Positions 24,323-33,166 are shown, counted from the first letter of the stretch. The stretch: 64,000 nt of DNA from VAYN01 sp963702075 (GCA_963702075.1 OY969703.1:1488001-1552000); one strand, 5' to 3'. The notes: generated from the letters alone by a model not told the origin. Numbers and translations: made by a program.

Positions 24323-25224
24323 GGACCGCCTACCTCGGGACCTCCGAGTTCGCCGCCACGGTGCTGCGCCGCCTCGCGGCCTCGCCTCACCGTCCAGCGC
24401 TGGTGGTGACGCCGCCCGACCGCCGCCAGGGGCGCGGCCGCAAGGTCTCGCCGCCGCCGGCGGCGCTCGCGGCCGGTGAGCTCGGTCTGGAGCTGCTGCC
24501 GGCGGAGAACGTCAACGAGGAGGGGCCGCTGGAGCGGATCCGCGCCGCTAAGCCCGAGGCGGTCCTCGTCTGCGCCTTCGGCCAGCTGATCCGCGAGCCG
24601 CTGCTCTCCGAGTTCCCGATCCTCAACGTCCATCCCTCGCTGCTGCCCCGCTGGCGCGGCGCCGCCCCGATCGAGCGGGCGATCATGGCCGGGGACGAGG
24701 TCACCGGGGTCTGCGTGATGCAGCTGACCGCCGGCCTTGACTCGGGCCCGGTCGCCCTGTGCGAGGAGGTGCCGCTCGGCCCCGAAGAGGGTTTCTCCTC
24801 GCTCTCGGCGCGCTTGGCGGAGCTCGGCGGCGACCTCCTCGTCCGTGCCCTCGACCTGCAGGCGCAAGGCGCGCTCGAGTTCGCCGAGCAGGAGGAGGAC
24901 GGCGTCACCTACGCCGAGAAGATCGACCCGGCCGAGCGTCGCCTCGACCCGGCGCGCCCGGCGGCGGAGCTGGCTGCCAAGGTCCGCGCCCTCACCCCGC
25001 ACGTCGGTGTTTACCTGGAGGCCGCCGACGGAGAGCGCCTCGGCATCCGCCAAGCCCGCGTGATCGAGGCGGATGTTCCGCAGGCGACGCTGGAGGCACG
25101 GGACGGCGCGCTCCTCCTCGGCTGCGACGAAAGCACGCTCCAGCTCGACGTCGTTCAGCCGCCCGGCGGCAAGGCGATGCCAGCCGGAGCCTATCTGCGC
25201 GGGCACGAGCCGCCGCAACTATGA
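24319..25224 (+). CDS. fmt: Methionyl-tRNA formyltransferase
   Basis: A 301-residue enzyme formylating initiator Met-tRNA. The start is GTG, overlapping the def stop (GTGA), giving MRTAYLGTSEFAATVLRRLA. The catalytic motif LNVHPSLLPRWRGAAPIERAI contains the Asn/His pair, and QLTAGLDSGPV follows. A C-terminal OB-like domain covers about residues 205-301. It works with Def. The next gene, rsmB, probably began at an ATGA overlap with this stop before a palindrome was inserted. Confidence 0.95.
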   Translation: MRTAYLGTSEFAATVLRRLAASPHRPALVVTPPDRRQGRGRKVSPPPAALAAGELGLELLPAENVNEEGPLERIRAAKPEAVLVCAFGQLIREPLLSEFPILNVHPSLLPRWRGAAPIERAIMAGDEVTGVCVMQLTAGLDSGPVALCEEVPLGPEEGFSSLSARLAELGGDLLVRALDLQAQGALEFAEQEEDGVTYAEKIDPAERRLDPARPAAELAAKVRALTPHVGVYLEAADGERLGIRQARVIEADVPQATLEARDGALLLGCDESTLQLDVVQPPGGKAMPAGAYLRGHEPPQL

Positions 25225-25252
25225 GCACGGAGGGCCGATTGACCGCCGTCAC

Positions 25253-25305
25253 CCGAACTGCATCAACTTTTCTATCTGCTGGGTGGAAAAGTTGATGCAG
25301 TTCGG
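25253..25305. repeat. Perfect 20-bp palindrome at the fmt-rsmB junction
   Basis: Arms 25253-25272 and 25286-25305 are perfect reverse complements with a 13-nt loop (tatctgctgggtg). The element contains the available rsmB start codons (GTG 25283, ATG 25295) and interrupts a frame that begins with ATG at 25221, overlapping the fmt stop. Confidence 0.9.
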
Positions 25306-26680
25306 TCGGGTCTCGCCTGCCCGCGCGCTTGCCTTCGCCACCGCCCGCGCCACCTTTGAGGACGGCGCCTTCACCGAGCGCGCCTTCCGGGCCGAGGCCG
25401 ACCGGCTCGATCTCGAGGGACGAGATCGCGCCCAGGCGCAGCGGCTCGCCTACGGCACCGTCCAGCGTCGCGGCACCAGCGACGTCGCGATCGAGCGTCT
25501 CGCCGGCCGCTCGACCCGGCTGCTCGACCCGCCGGTTCTGGCGGCGCTGCGCCTCGGCCTCTACGAGCTGCTCTTCGCCGACGCCACGCCCGACCACGCC
25601 GCCGTCGACCAAGCGGTGGAGCTGGTCAAGGGCGCCGGTGCCGCCCACGCCTCGGGCCTCGTCAACGCGGTGCTGCGGCGAGCAGCGCGGGAGCGCGGAC
25701 AGCTGACAAAGGAACTGCTGGACGACGACTCGACCCCCGCCGCCGCCGCGGTCGCCGATTCGGCGCCGCAGTGGCTGGCGGAGATGTGGTGGCGGGAGCT
25801 GGGAGAGGCGGCTGCGCGCTCGACCCTCGCCGCCTGCAACGAGCGGGTCGAGGTGGCGATGCGAGTCAACCCGCTGCGCGGCGACCGCGAGGAGATCCTG
25901 GCGCGTCTGCGGGATGGCGGGGTGGAGGCGCGGCTGCCGGAGGCGTCGTGGCCGCTCGCCGCGCCGGAGATGCTGGCGATCGAAGGCCGGACCGGCGAGG
26001 CGGTCCCGGAGGCGGTCGCGGCGGGCGAGCTGACCCCGCAGAGCCGCGGTTCCGCCGCCGTGGTCGAGGTCCTCGATCCGCAGGAGGGCGAGCACGTGTT
26101 GGACCTCTGCGCCGGCCCGGGGATCAAGACCGGGCAGATCGCCGAGCGGATGTGCGACCGCGGCGAGGTGATCTCGGTCGAGATCGATTCCGAGCGGGCG
26201 GCCGAAACCGCCGCCCAAGCCTCCCGCCTCGGCCTCCACTGCATCACCGTGATCGAGACCGACGCCACCGAGAGCGGCATGGCGCCGGGCTTCGACCGTG
26301 TCCTTCTCGACGCACCCTGCTCGGACCTCGGCACCCTGGCCTCCCGCCCCGACGCGCGCTGGCGCAAGTCCCCGAAGACGATCGAGCGGGTTATCGAGAT
26401 CCAGGACCGGCTGCTGCGCAACGCCGCCGCCGTCCTCCGCCCGGGCGGCACCCTCGTCTACTCGACCTGCACGATCTCCCGCCGCGAGAACGAGGAGCGG
26501 ATCGCGGCGCTGCTGGCGGCTGCAGCCGCCGGCGATGTCCCGCCGCTCGAGCTCGACGACCTCGGGGCGCTGGCGCCGGATCTGGCCGCACCCGCCGAGC
26601 CGCGCTGCCTGCAGCTGCGTCCCGACCGCGACCGCACGACGGGCTTCTTCATCGCCCGATTTTTAAGAACGGACTCTTAA
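25295..26680 (+). CDS. rsmB: 16S rRNA (cytosine-967-C5)-methyltransferase RsmB
   Basis: A 461-residue enzyme. The N-terminal NusB-like domain covers about residues 1-140 (SPARALAFATARATFEDGAF; AVDQAVELVKG). The NOL1/NOP2/Sun methyltransferase domain has the SAM motif VLDLCAGPGIKTGQIAE and both cysteines, DAPCSDLGTL and VYSTCTISRRENEE. The start is uncertain: ATG 25295 and GTG 25283 both lie in the right half of a palindrome. An ATG at 25221 overlapping the fmt stop opens a frame (MSTEGRLTAVTR) that would join VSPARALAF if the palindrome were removed. Confidence 0.9.
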   Translation: MQFGRVSPARALAFATARATFEDGAFTERAFRAEADRLDLEGRDRAQAQRLAYGTVQRRGTSDVAIERLAGRSTRLLDPPVLAALRLGLYELLFADATPDHAAVDQAVELVKGAGAAHASGLVNAVLRRAARERGQLTKELLDDDSTPAAAAVADSAPQWLAEMWWRELGEAAARSTLAACNERVEVAMRVNPLRGDREEILARLRDGGVEARLPEASWPLAAPEMLAIEGRTGEAVPEAVAAGELTPQSRGSAAVVEVLDPQEGEHVLDLCAGPGIKTGQIAERMCDRGEVISVEIDSERAAETAAQASRLGLHCITVIETDATESGMAPGFDRVLLDAPCSDLGTLASRPDARWRKSPKTIERVIEIQDRLLRNAAAVLRPGGTLVYSTCTISRRENEERIAALLAAAAAGDVPPLELDDLGALAPDLAAPAEPRCLQLRPDRDRTTGFFIARFLRTDS

Positions 26681-26686
26681 ACCGCC

Positions 26687-26950
26687 ATGATTAGGGGAAT
26701 GAGTGAACCCAACCAGTCGGGCTCGGCGGAGTCGAATCCACTAGGCCGAGCCCCCTGCCCGAATTGCGGCGAGCCCTGGCTGCGCCCTACCCAGCTGCCG
26801 GGCCGCCTGCGTTGCGTCAACTGCCTCAGCCGTTTCGAACTCGTCTCCCAGTGCCCCAACTGCGGCGAGCACCAGACGATCGCGCGGATGACCAACACCG
26901 CTGACATGGAATGTCAGTCATGCGGCGCCTCGATGCTCCAACCCGCCTGA
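26687..26950 (+). CDS. Small zinc-ribbon protein
   Basis: An 87-residue protein with three CxxC pairs plus one CVNC: CPNCGEPW, CVNCLSRF, CPNCGEH and CQSCGASM. The four pairs could bind two zinc ions. The ATG at 26687 is used; a second in-frame ATG at 26699 is possible. It follows rsmB by 6 nt. Function unknown; such ribbons often bind nucleic acid or protein. Confidence 0.7.
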   Translation: MIRGMSEPNQSGSAESNPLGRAPCPNCGEPWLRPTQLPGRLRCVNCLSRFELVSQCPNCGEHQTIARMTNTADMECQSCGASMLQPA

Positions 26951-26965
26951 ATCCACCCCCGGATG

Positions 26966-26971
26966 TAGGCT
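26966..26971 (+). promoter_or_regulatory. TANNNT box before rpe
   Basis: TAGGCT ends 7 nt before the rpe GTG start and no ribosome site is visible; candidate leaderless promoter. Confidence 0.4.
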
Positions 26972-26978
26972 GCGCCGC

Positions 26979-27665
26979 GTGAGCGACCGGATGCGAGAGC
27001 TGCTGAGCGAGCCGCGGGTGGCGCCTTCGATCCTCTCCGCTGACATGGGGCGCCTGGGCGCCCAGATCGAAGAGGTGATGGATGCCGGCGCCCGGGTGAT
27101 CCACTTCGACGTGATGGACGGGCACTTCGTCCCGCCGATCACGATCGGGCCGCTGGTCCTCAGCGGCATCGCCGACCAGGTCCACGACGCCGGCGGTGTC
27201 GTCGACGTGCACCTGATGATCGAGGCGCCGGAGCGCCAGATCGGCGAGTTCGCCGAAGCAGGGGCGGACTCGATCACCTTCCATGAGGAGGCCACGCCCC
27301 ATGCGCATCGCACCCTCTCGGCGGTGCGTGAGACAGGCTGCCTTGCCGGGATCGCGATCAACCCCGGCACGCCGGTCGAGGCGGTGCAGGAACTGCGCGG
27401 CCTCGCCGATGTCGTCCTCTGCATGACCGTCAATCCCGGCTGGGGCGGGCAGTCCTTCATCGAGACCTCTCCAGAGAAGGTCGAGCGCCTGGTCCCGCTG
27501 GTCGGGCCGGCTCAGATCGAGGTGGACGGTGGGGTGGACGTCGATACCGCTGGTCCGCTTGCCGCCGCTGGAGCTCGCTTATTCGTCGCAGGATCAGCTG
27601 TCTTCGGCGCTGACGACCCGGCTCGGGCATACAGCGACATAGCTGAAGCCGCCGGCGCTGTTTAG
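26979..27665 (+). CDS. rpe: Ribulose-phosphate 3-epimerase
   Basis: A 228-residue TIM-barrel enzyme interconverting ribulose-5-phosphate and xylulose-5-phosphate. Diagnostic motifs are VAPSILSADMGRLG, HFDVMDGHFVPPITIGP, VDVHLMIEAPE, MTVNPGWGGQSFI and EVDGGVDVDTA. The start is GTG. It converges with the antiporter gene and the stops overlap by 4 nt. Confidence 0.96.
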   Translation: MSDRMRELLSEPRVAPSILSADMGRLGAQIEEVMDAGARVIHFDVMDGHFVPPITIGPLVLSGIADQVHDAGGVVDVHLMIEAPERQIGEFAEAGADSITFHEEATPHAHRTLSAVRETGCLAGIAINPGTPVEAVQELRGLADVVLCMTVNPGWGGQSFIETSPEKVERLVPLVGPAQIEVDGGVDVDTAGPLAAAGARLFVAGSAVFGADDPARAYSDIAEAAGAV

Positions 27666-29368
27666 CCGCGCGCGATTAGAGCTCCGGTTACCTCCTGCCA
27701 CCAGGCGCGGGCTGATGAATTGGTGTCCGGGCGTTCAGCTCTTCGGACGCACCAGTCGGCTACTGCCTGCCGGCCGCCGATGGCGATCAGGCCTGCGCCG
27801 GTGACTGCGAAGCGGCCGTCTGCGAGGGCGACCAAGTAGGCGCCTTGCTCGCCGCGGTCGCGCAGGACGGTGACTATGGGGATGCCGTCGATTGCCTCGC
27901 CCAGCTCATCGTCGCCGCGGGCTGGCCGTACCGTGAAGACCTGTGAGGCTCCGCGGCGGGGTAGCAGCGCTGGTGCCTCCCGTCCGATCGGACCTTTGGT
28001 CCACTTCTTCGTCAGCTGCTCGACTTCGTCGCGCAGCTCGCTGCGGACGAGGACGTGGAGCTCGTCTCCCTCCTGCAGCTCGGTGGAGCCGCGGGGTGGG
28101 ATCGCGTTTCCGTCTCTCACGATCACGTTGACCAGGGCCTCTCGGGGCAGGTCTAGGTCTCTTACCGGGTGGCCGGCTGCGGCTGCTCGTGGGGGCAGGC
28201 GGTAGGCGATCACGTCGCCGCCCATTCGGCGGATTCGGCCGGACTCGAGTAGGCGGCGGGGGAGGGCCGGCTCGTCGGTGGTCAGGCCGAGGCGGGAGGC
28301 GAGGGGCTCGAAGCTGGCGCCCTGGACCAGGGTCGAGCTGACGACGACGAAGAAGACGATCGCGAATAGTTCCTCGCCGGTGCCGATGCCGGCGACTACC
28401 GGGAAGGTCGCCAGCCAGATCGGGGTCGCGCCTCGCAGTCCCGCCCAGCCGAGCATCAGCCGCTCCTTCATGTTCAGCGGCGCGAAGAGGGTGGCGAGGA
28501 CGGCGGCGACCGGTCGGGCGACGAGGATCAGTACCGCCGAGAGCGCCAGCGCTTCGGGGGCGACGTCGTCGAGGCTGGAGGGGAAGACCAGCAGGCCGAG
28601 CAGGATGAAGAGCGAGATCTGCGCGACCCAGCCGAGTCCCTGGTGGAAGGCGACGACGGTCCGCCGCGCCGGGATCCTGGCCGAGCCGAGGGCGAGGGCG
28701 GTCAGGTAGACGGCGAGGAAGCCGGAGCCGTGGGCGAGCTCGGCCAGCCCGTAGGCGAGAGCGGCGATCGCGATCGTCGCCACCGGATAGATGCCGTCGC
28801 CCGGCAGCTTCACCCGGTCGAGGGCCAGTACCGCCAGCCGTCCCAGGGCGAGGCCGATCGCCGCTCCTAGACCCAGTTTGAGGACCAGAAGTCCGGCCAT
28901 GTCGGCGATCTCGTAGCCGGGCTGCTGGATCCATTCGATGAAGCCGATCACCAGCAGCAGCGCGACCGGGTCGTTCATCCCCGACTCGCCCTCCAGCGAG
29001 CGGGCCAGCCGCTTCTCCAGCGTGCTTCGTCGCAGCACCGCGAAGATCGCCGCCGAGTCGGTGGCGGCGATCGCCGCCCCCACCAGCATCCCTTCCAAGG
29101 TGCTGAGGTCGAAGAGGAACTTCGCGGCGAAGCCGGCGATCACCGCCGTCACCGCGGTGCCGATCGTCCCCAGCGAGGCGGCCGTGCCGAGCACCGGTCG
29201 GATCTCCGACCAGCCCGCGGTCAGCCCGCCCTCGAAGATGATCAAGACCAGGGCGATCGTCCCCAGCGTCCGCGCCAGCTCGGCGTCGTCGAAGTGAATG
29301 CCGCCGATCCCCTGCGAGCCGGCCAGCATCCCCAGGCCGAGGAAGAGCAGCAGGCCCGGCACCCGCAT
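27662..29368 (-). CDS. Cation/proton antiporter (CPA1, NhaP2-like) with TrkA-C domain
   Basis: At least 568 residues. Membrane segments span the first 380 residues; the transport core is AIAATDSAAIFAVLRR and EGESGMNDPVALLLVIG. A TrkA-C-type regulatory domain (VRDLDLPREALVNVIVRDG; LQEGDELHVLV) and a small C-terminal domain follow. It probably exchanges K+ or Na+ for H+. The first in-frame ATG misses membrane helix 1: the upstream frame encodes HLILIAGALLAAGIVGALVA without a standard start. An ATG at 29442 is out of frame with the rest, so the true start is unresolved. Confidence 0.85.
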   Translation of the reverse strand: MRVPGLLLFLGLGMLAGSQGIGGIHFDDAELARTLGTIALVLIIFEGGLTAGWSEIRPVLGTAASLGTIGTAVTAVIAGFAAKFLFDLSTLEGMLVGAAIAATDSAAIFAVLRRSTLEKRLARSLEGESGMNDPVALLLVIGFIEWIQQPGYEIADMAGLLVLKLGLGAAIGLALGRLAVLALDRVKLPGDGIYPVATIAIAALAYGLAELAHGSGFLAVYLTALALGSARIPARRTVVAFHQGLGWVAQISLFILLGLLVFPSSLDDVAPEALALSAVLILVARPVAAVLATLFAPLNMKERLMLGWAGLRGATPIWLATFPVVAGIGTGEELFAIVFFVVVSSTLVQGASFEPLASRLGLTTDEPALPRRLLESGRIRRMGGDVIAYRLPPRAAAAGHPVRDLDLPREALVNVIVRDGNAIPPRGSTELQEGDELHVLVRSELRDEVEQLTKKWTKGPIGREAPALLPRRGASQVFTVRPARGDDELGEAIDGIPIVTVLRDRGEQGAYLVALADGRFAVTGAGLIAIGGRQAVADWCVRRAERPDTNSSARAWWQEVTGALIARG

Positions 29369-29528
29369 CCGGTCGGCGACCAGCGCCCCGACGATTCCCG
29401 CCGCCAGAAGGGCGCCGGCGATCAGGATCAGATGGGCGTCATGAACTCCGATGCGGCGACCCTACAGAGGCATTCTCTGACTTATAAAGCGTCTGCATTC
29501 GAATAAAACAACGCGCTGTGTTGGTCGC

Positions 29529-30959
29529 TCAGACGTTCTCGTCGAGCATCCCGACCCGCACCTCGAGCTCCTCACCCGAGCCTGGCTCCGGCACGTCCTC
29601 GGCGCGCGCGTGCGGGTGGCGGTAGACGAGATACAGAAGCGAGAAGAGGACCCCGGCGGCGAGCAGGAAGCCGATCTCGACCCGGCGGAACTCGTCGCTG
29701 ACCAGCGGCACGAAGTTCCAGGCGATGAAGAGAGCCGCGCAGGTGATCCAGCGCGCCGCCGCCCGCCGTACTTGGCCCTGGGCGATGCAGGCCTGGTTGA
29801 CCGTCACCGAGGAGAGGTAGAGCCCCATCCCGACCGAGACCAGCAGCAGGCCCGCGCGGTCGTAGGTGAACTTCTTGCTGAAGGCGATCTGCATCGCCGT
29901 CGGGCCGGCGATCAGGACCACGACCACCACCAGCGTCGTGAAAGCGGCGATCCCGAGCAGGACCATCCGCACCGTGTGGTGGAACTCGCGCTCGGCGTCC
30001 TCGGCCTCGCTGGCGTGGAGGGTGGTGAGGTGGGGGAGGATGCTGGTCGAGACCGACTGGAACAGCTGCAGCGGCGCCCGCGCCAGCATCAGCACGTTGA
30101 AGATGAAGCCCGCCGCCGCGGCCCCCTGGAGGCCGCGGACGATCAGCGGCCCGGCGTTGAGGAAGGCCTGTTCGCTGAACATGATCACCAGCACCGCCGC
30201 CGCGAAGCCACCGCCCTGGGTCAAAGAGAAGTCCTCAGCCGGCATGTCCTCCGCTTCGCGTCCGGGCATGCCGGGTTGCGGCTGCTGCGTTTCCCTCTCT
30301 TTCTGCGCTCGCCGGGCAAACGCGAAGGGCACGACCAGCAGTGAGAGCGCCGGCGCCGCAGTGATCCCGATCGCGACCGCCGACTGGCCGCTGAGGACGC
30401 CGATCGCGACCATCACCGCGAAGATCGTGCGGAAGCAGGATTCGGAGAGGATCATCGCGACGAAGAGCCCGAACCGCTGCTCGCCGGCGAGGAAGCCGCG
30501 GGCGAAGTAGCTGGCGGCGTAGAAGAGGACCGAGGTGAAGAAGACCCAGTAGAGCGCTTCGTTGCCCTCGAGCACGCCGTTCTGAATCGGGCCGCGCAGC
30601 GCCAATGCGACGACGGCGAAGAAGAGCGAGAGGCCGAGCTGGATCGTCGAGGCGACCCGCATCGGCTGGCCGATCGGCTCGCCTTTGACCAGCCGCTCGG
30701 AGATGTGGCGCGAGAGCAGCTGTTCGATCGGCCGGTAGAGGGTGGAGATGGTGATGAAGACCGCCGACCAGAGCACGGTGATCTGCCCGTAGTCGGGTTT
30801 GGAGAGGACGTGCGAGGCGATCAGGAAGTAGGCGTAGGTGATGACGCCGGTCAGTCCGACGCCGACCGCGAGGAAGCTCGCGGTCCTGCCGTAGTCGGCG
30901 CTGCTGGCAGCGCCTTTGCCCTGCGGCGCGGCGGCCGTTCCCTGCGGTTCTGCGCTCAC
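29529..30959 (-). CDS. Polysaccharide flippase-like membrane protein (Wzx/MATE superfamily)
   Basis: A 476-residue protein with about 12-14 hydrophobic segments, resembling Wzx oligosaccharide flippases of the MOP superfamily (YGRTASFLAVGVGLTGVITY at the start; FNVLMLARAPLQLFQSVSTS in the middle). It would move lipid-linked sugars across the membrane. Its GTG start overlaps the stop of the upstream glycosyltransferase (GTGA), forming a two-gene operon. The lipid-linked substrate is unknown. Confidence 0.8.
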   Translation of the reverse strand: MSAEPQGTAAAPQGKGAASSADYGRTASFLAVGVGLTGVITYAYFLIASHVLSKPDYGQITVLWSAVFITISTLYRPIEQLLSRHISERLVKGEPIGQPMRVASTIQLGLSLFFAVVALALRGPIQNGVLEGNEALYWVFFTSVLFYAASYFARGFLAGEQRFGLFVAMILSESCFRTIFAVMVAIGVLSGQSAVAIGITAAPALSLLVVPFAFARRAQKERETQQPQPGMPGREAEDMPAEDFSLTQGGGFAAAVLVIMFSEQAFLNAGPLIVRGLQGAAAAGFIFNVLMLARAPLQLFQSVSTSILPHLTTLHASEAEDAEREFHHTVRMVLLGIAAFTTLVVVVVLIAGPTAMQIAFSKKFTYDRAGLLLVSVGMGLYLSSVTVNQACIAQGQVRRAAARWITCAALFIAWNFVPLVSDEFRRVEIGFLLAAGVLFSLLYLVYRHPHARAEDVPEPGSGEELEVRVGMLDENV

Positions 30960-31942
30960 TCGGGTTTGCTACCCGGCTCGTAGTGGGAGGGCTTGACCCC
31001 GAGCGCCAGCTCGACCCGCCGCACCCGCTCGAAGGTCCGCTGGGTCATCACCCGCTGGCCGGCGAGCAGGTCGCCGATCACTCCGAGCGCGAAGAGCTGG
31101 ACTGCGGCGATGAAGAGGACGGCGCCGAGGATCAGCGACTGGACGTGGCCGGTGCTGTCGCCGTTGAGGATCCAGTCGAGCAGGAAGGGCAGCCAGGCGA
31201 GGAAGGCGAGGAGGAGGACGGCGAGGCCGGCGAGGGAGAAGACGCGCAGCGGCTCGTAGCGGGTGTAGATGCGGAGGATCGCCGGGGCGTTGCGGCGCAC
31301 GTAGGAGCCGGTCGAGGCGAAGAGGCGCGACTCGCGCGTCTTCGGGTTGGTCCCGACCTCGACCTCGTCGACGGCGACCAGCATTTTCCCGGCCTGGATC
31401 AGGCTCTCCAGCGTGTAGGTGAAGTCGTCGACGACGAGCAGCTGCAGGGCGGCCTCGCGGTTGTAGGCGCGGAAGCCGGAGGTGGCGTCGGTGATCTCCG
31501 TGCCGGAGACCCGCCGCACCACCCAGCTGCCGAGCCGCTGCAGCTGTTTTTTGCTGCCGGAGAAGTGGTCGATGCCGCCGACCTTGCGGTCGCCGACGAC
31601 CATGTCGGCCTGGCCGGCGACGATCGGCGCCACCAGCTTCGCCACGTCGGCGCCCTTGTATTGGTTGTCGGCGTCGGTGTTGACGACGATGTCGGCCCCG
31701 AGCTTCAGGCAGGCGTCGAGGCCGGCCTGGAAGCCGGCGGCGAGGCCCTTGTTGTTGGTCAGGCGGACGATGTGGTGGACGCCGCACTCGCGCGCGACCG
31801 CGACCGTGCGGTCGGTGCTGCCGTCGTCGATCACCAGCAGCTCGACCTCGTCGATGCCCGCGACCTCCCGTGGAAGGTCCGCGATCGTGGCCGGGAGCGT
31901 CTGCTCCTCGTTCAGGCAAGGGATTTGGATGATCAGCTTCAT
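30956..31942 (-). CDS. Glycosyltransferase family 2, dolichol-phosphate-mannose-synthase-like
   Basis: A 328-residue GT-A enzyme. The nucleotide-binding start is IQIPCLNEEQTLPATIADLP, followed by VIDDGSTDRT, GLAAGFQAGLD and the metal-binding VNTDADNQYKG. The acceptor region GGIDHFSGSKKQLQR and DATSGFRAYN are typical of DPMS-like enzymes. Two C-terminal membrane helices (about residues 238-300) anchor it. It probably transfers a sugar to polyprenyl phosphate and works with the overlapping flippase gene. Confidence 0.87.
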   Translation of the reverse strand: MKLIIQIPCLNEEQTLPATIADLPREVAGIDEVELLVIDDGSTDRTVAVARECGVHHIVRLTNNKGLAAGFQAGLDACLKLGADIVVNTDADNQYKGADVAKLVAPIVAGQADMVVGDRKVGGIDHFSGSKKQLQRLGSWVVRRVSGTEITDATSGFRAYNREAALQLLVVDDFTYTLESLIQAGKMLVAVDEVEVGTNPKTRESRLFASTGSYVRRNAPAILRIYTRYEPLRVFSLAGLAVLLLAFLAWLPFLLDWILNGDSTGHVQSLILGAVLFIAAVQLFALGVIGDLLAGQRVMTQRTFERVRRVELALGVKPSHYEPGSKPE

Positions 31943-32008
31943 ATGGCGATGCGGGGTGGGCGGATCAGCGTATTAGGCCAAACCCCCATAGCTACGCCAC
32001 CCAGGGGG

Positions 32009-32042
32009 TAGAATCCTGGTTGATTGACGAGTCAGTCAACCA
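32009..32042 (+). promoter_or_regulatory. TANNNT box and start-codon hairpin at ribD
   Basis: TAGAAT (32009-32014) ends 9 nt before the TTG start. TGGTTGA (32017-32023) pairs with TCAACCA (32036-32042), placing the start codon in the hairpin loop. There is no room for an FMN riboswitch in the 80-nt upstream gap. Confidence 0.35.
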
Positions 32043-33166
32043 CCGATAGCGACTTCCTGCAGCGTGCGCTCACCCTCGCCGAGGGCGGTCGGGGGCGCGT
32101 GAGCCCGAATCCGCTGGTCGGCGCGGCGATCGTCCGCGACGGACAGATCATCGGTGAGGGGTTCCATGCCGAACTGGGCGGTCTGCATGCCGAGCGCGCA
32201 GCGTTGGCCGATTGCCGCGAGCGCGGCAAGGACCCCGCCGGGGCGACGATGTACGCGACCCTCGAGCCCTGCGCCCACCAGGGCCGCCAGCCGCCCTGCG
32301 TCGAGGCGATTCTCGAGGCCGGGATCGCCCGCGTCGTCATCGCCTCAGACGACCCCAGCGAGAAGGCCGCCGGCCGCGGCCCCGGCATCCTCCGCGACGG
32401 TGGCATCGAGGTCGCCTTCGCGAGCGGCGCCGAGGCCACCGCAGCCCGCCGCCTCAACCAACCGTTCCGCAAGCACTCCCGCACCGGCCTTCCTCTGGTG
32501 GTCTTGAAGATGGCCATGTCCCTGGATGGCCAGACCTCAACTGCGGCAGACGACAGCCCATGGATCTCCGGCCCCGGGAGCCGAGATCTGGTCCACCAGT
32601 GGCGTGCCGAATCCGACGCCATAGCCGTGGGCATAGGCACCGCCCTGGCCGACGACCCCCTCCTGACCGCCCGCATCGAAGGCGCCCGCCAACCCCTGCG
32701 AGTCATCTTCGACTCCCAGGCCCGCCTGCCCCTGGACTCCCAGCTCCTCCAGACCCTCGACCAGGCCCCGGTGCTCGTCGTAGCCGCTCCAGAAGCCCCA
32801 AATGACCATCTCTCCGCTCTCCGCGAAGCCGGCACCGACGTAATTCAGGCGAGCGGCATAGAACCGGCCCTACGAGAGCTAGGCACCCGCAACATCACGA
32901 GCCTCTTCCTGGAGGGCGGAAAAACGCTCGCATCCTCGTTCCTCGCCGCCGACCTCATCGACGAATCCCGTACCTTCATCGCCCCAATGCTCCTAGGCCG
33001 TCAACCAGGGCCGCCCCCTCGCGTGGGTGGCGACGATGCCGAGGACTCTCCCGGTAGAGAGAGCCCGGTATCGGAGACAGGACCCGCGCGCCTACCGGCC
33101 CTGGAGTCGTCAGCCCAACCCATCGGCGCCGACCTACTGATCACGGCCCGGTTCAAGGAGTGGTGA
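32024..33166 (+). CDS. ribD: Bifunctional pyrimidine deaminase / reductase RibD
   Basis: A 380-residue enzyme performing steps two and three of riboflavin synthesis. The N-terminal deaminase has HAERAAL and EPCAHQGRQPPCVEAI (zinc ligands). The C-terminal reductase begins near residue 160 (LPLVVLKMAMSLDGQTSTAA) and contains SLFLEGGKTLASSFL. The start is TTG. The segment QPGPPPRVGGDDAEDSPGRE near the C-terminus (about residues 328-360) is encoded by a 100-nt imperfect palindrome and is foreign to the family. Confidence 0.93.
   Translation: MTSQSTTDSDFLQRALTLAEGGRGRVSPNPLVGAAIVRDGQIIGEGFHAELGGLHAERAALADCRERGKDPAGATMYATLEPCAHQGRQPPCVEAILEAGIARVVIASDDPSEKAAGRGPGILRDGGIEVAFASGAEATAARRLNQPFRKHSRTGLPLVVLKMAMSLDGQTSTAADDSPWISGPGSRDLVHQWRAESDAIAVGIGTALADDPLLTARIEGARQPLRVIFDSQARLPLDSQLLQTLDQAPVLVVAAPEAPNDHLSALREAGTDVIQASGIEPALRELGTRNITSLFLEGGKTLASSFLAADLIDESRTFIAPMLLGRQPGPPPRVGGDDAEDSPGRESPVSETGPARLPALESSAQPIGADLLITARFKEW
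33005..33104. repeat. Imperfect 100-nt palindrome inside ribD
   Basis: CCAGGGCCG (33005-33013) pairs with CGGCCCTGG (33096-33104). An inner arm 33034-33050 pairs with 33057-33073 at 13 of 17 positions, with a 6-nt loop; an intermediate 8-bp segment also pairs. It encodes a Pro/Gly/Ser-rich stretch not expected in RibD. Confidence 0.65.

Noticed and set aside
25253..25305. Fmt-rsmB palindrome as an ordinary Rho-independent terminator
   Set aside because: No T-run follows on either strand and the element lies across the start codons of an otherwise intact gene.
29443..29528. Possible tRNA or small RNA between the antiporter and flippase genes
   Set aside because: No cloverleaf or CCA-compatible acceptor stem could be drawn on either strand.
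31943..32023. Possible FMN riboswitch upstream of ribD
   Set aside because: The gap to the divergent glycosyltransferase is only about 80 nt and lacks the conserved AGGG and ACCGGCGGU-type RFN elements.
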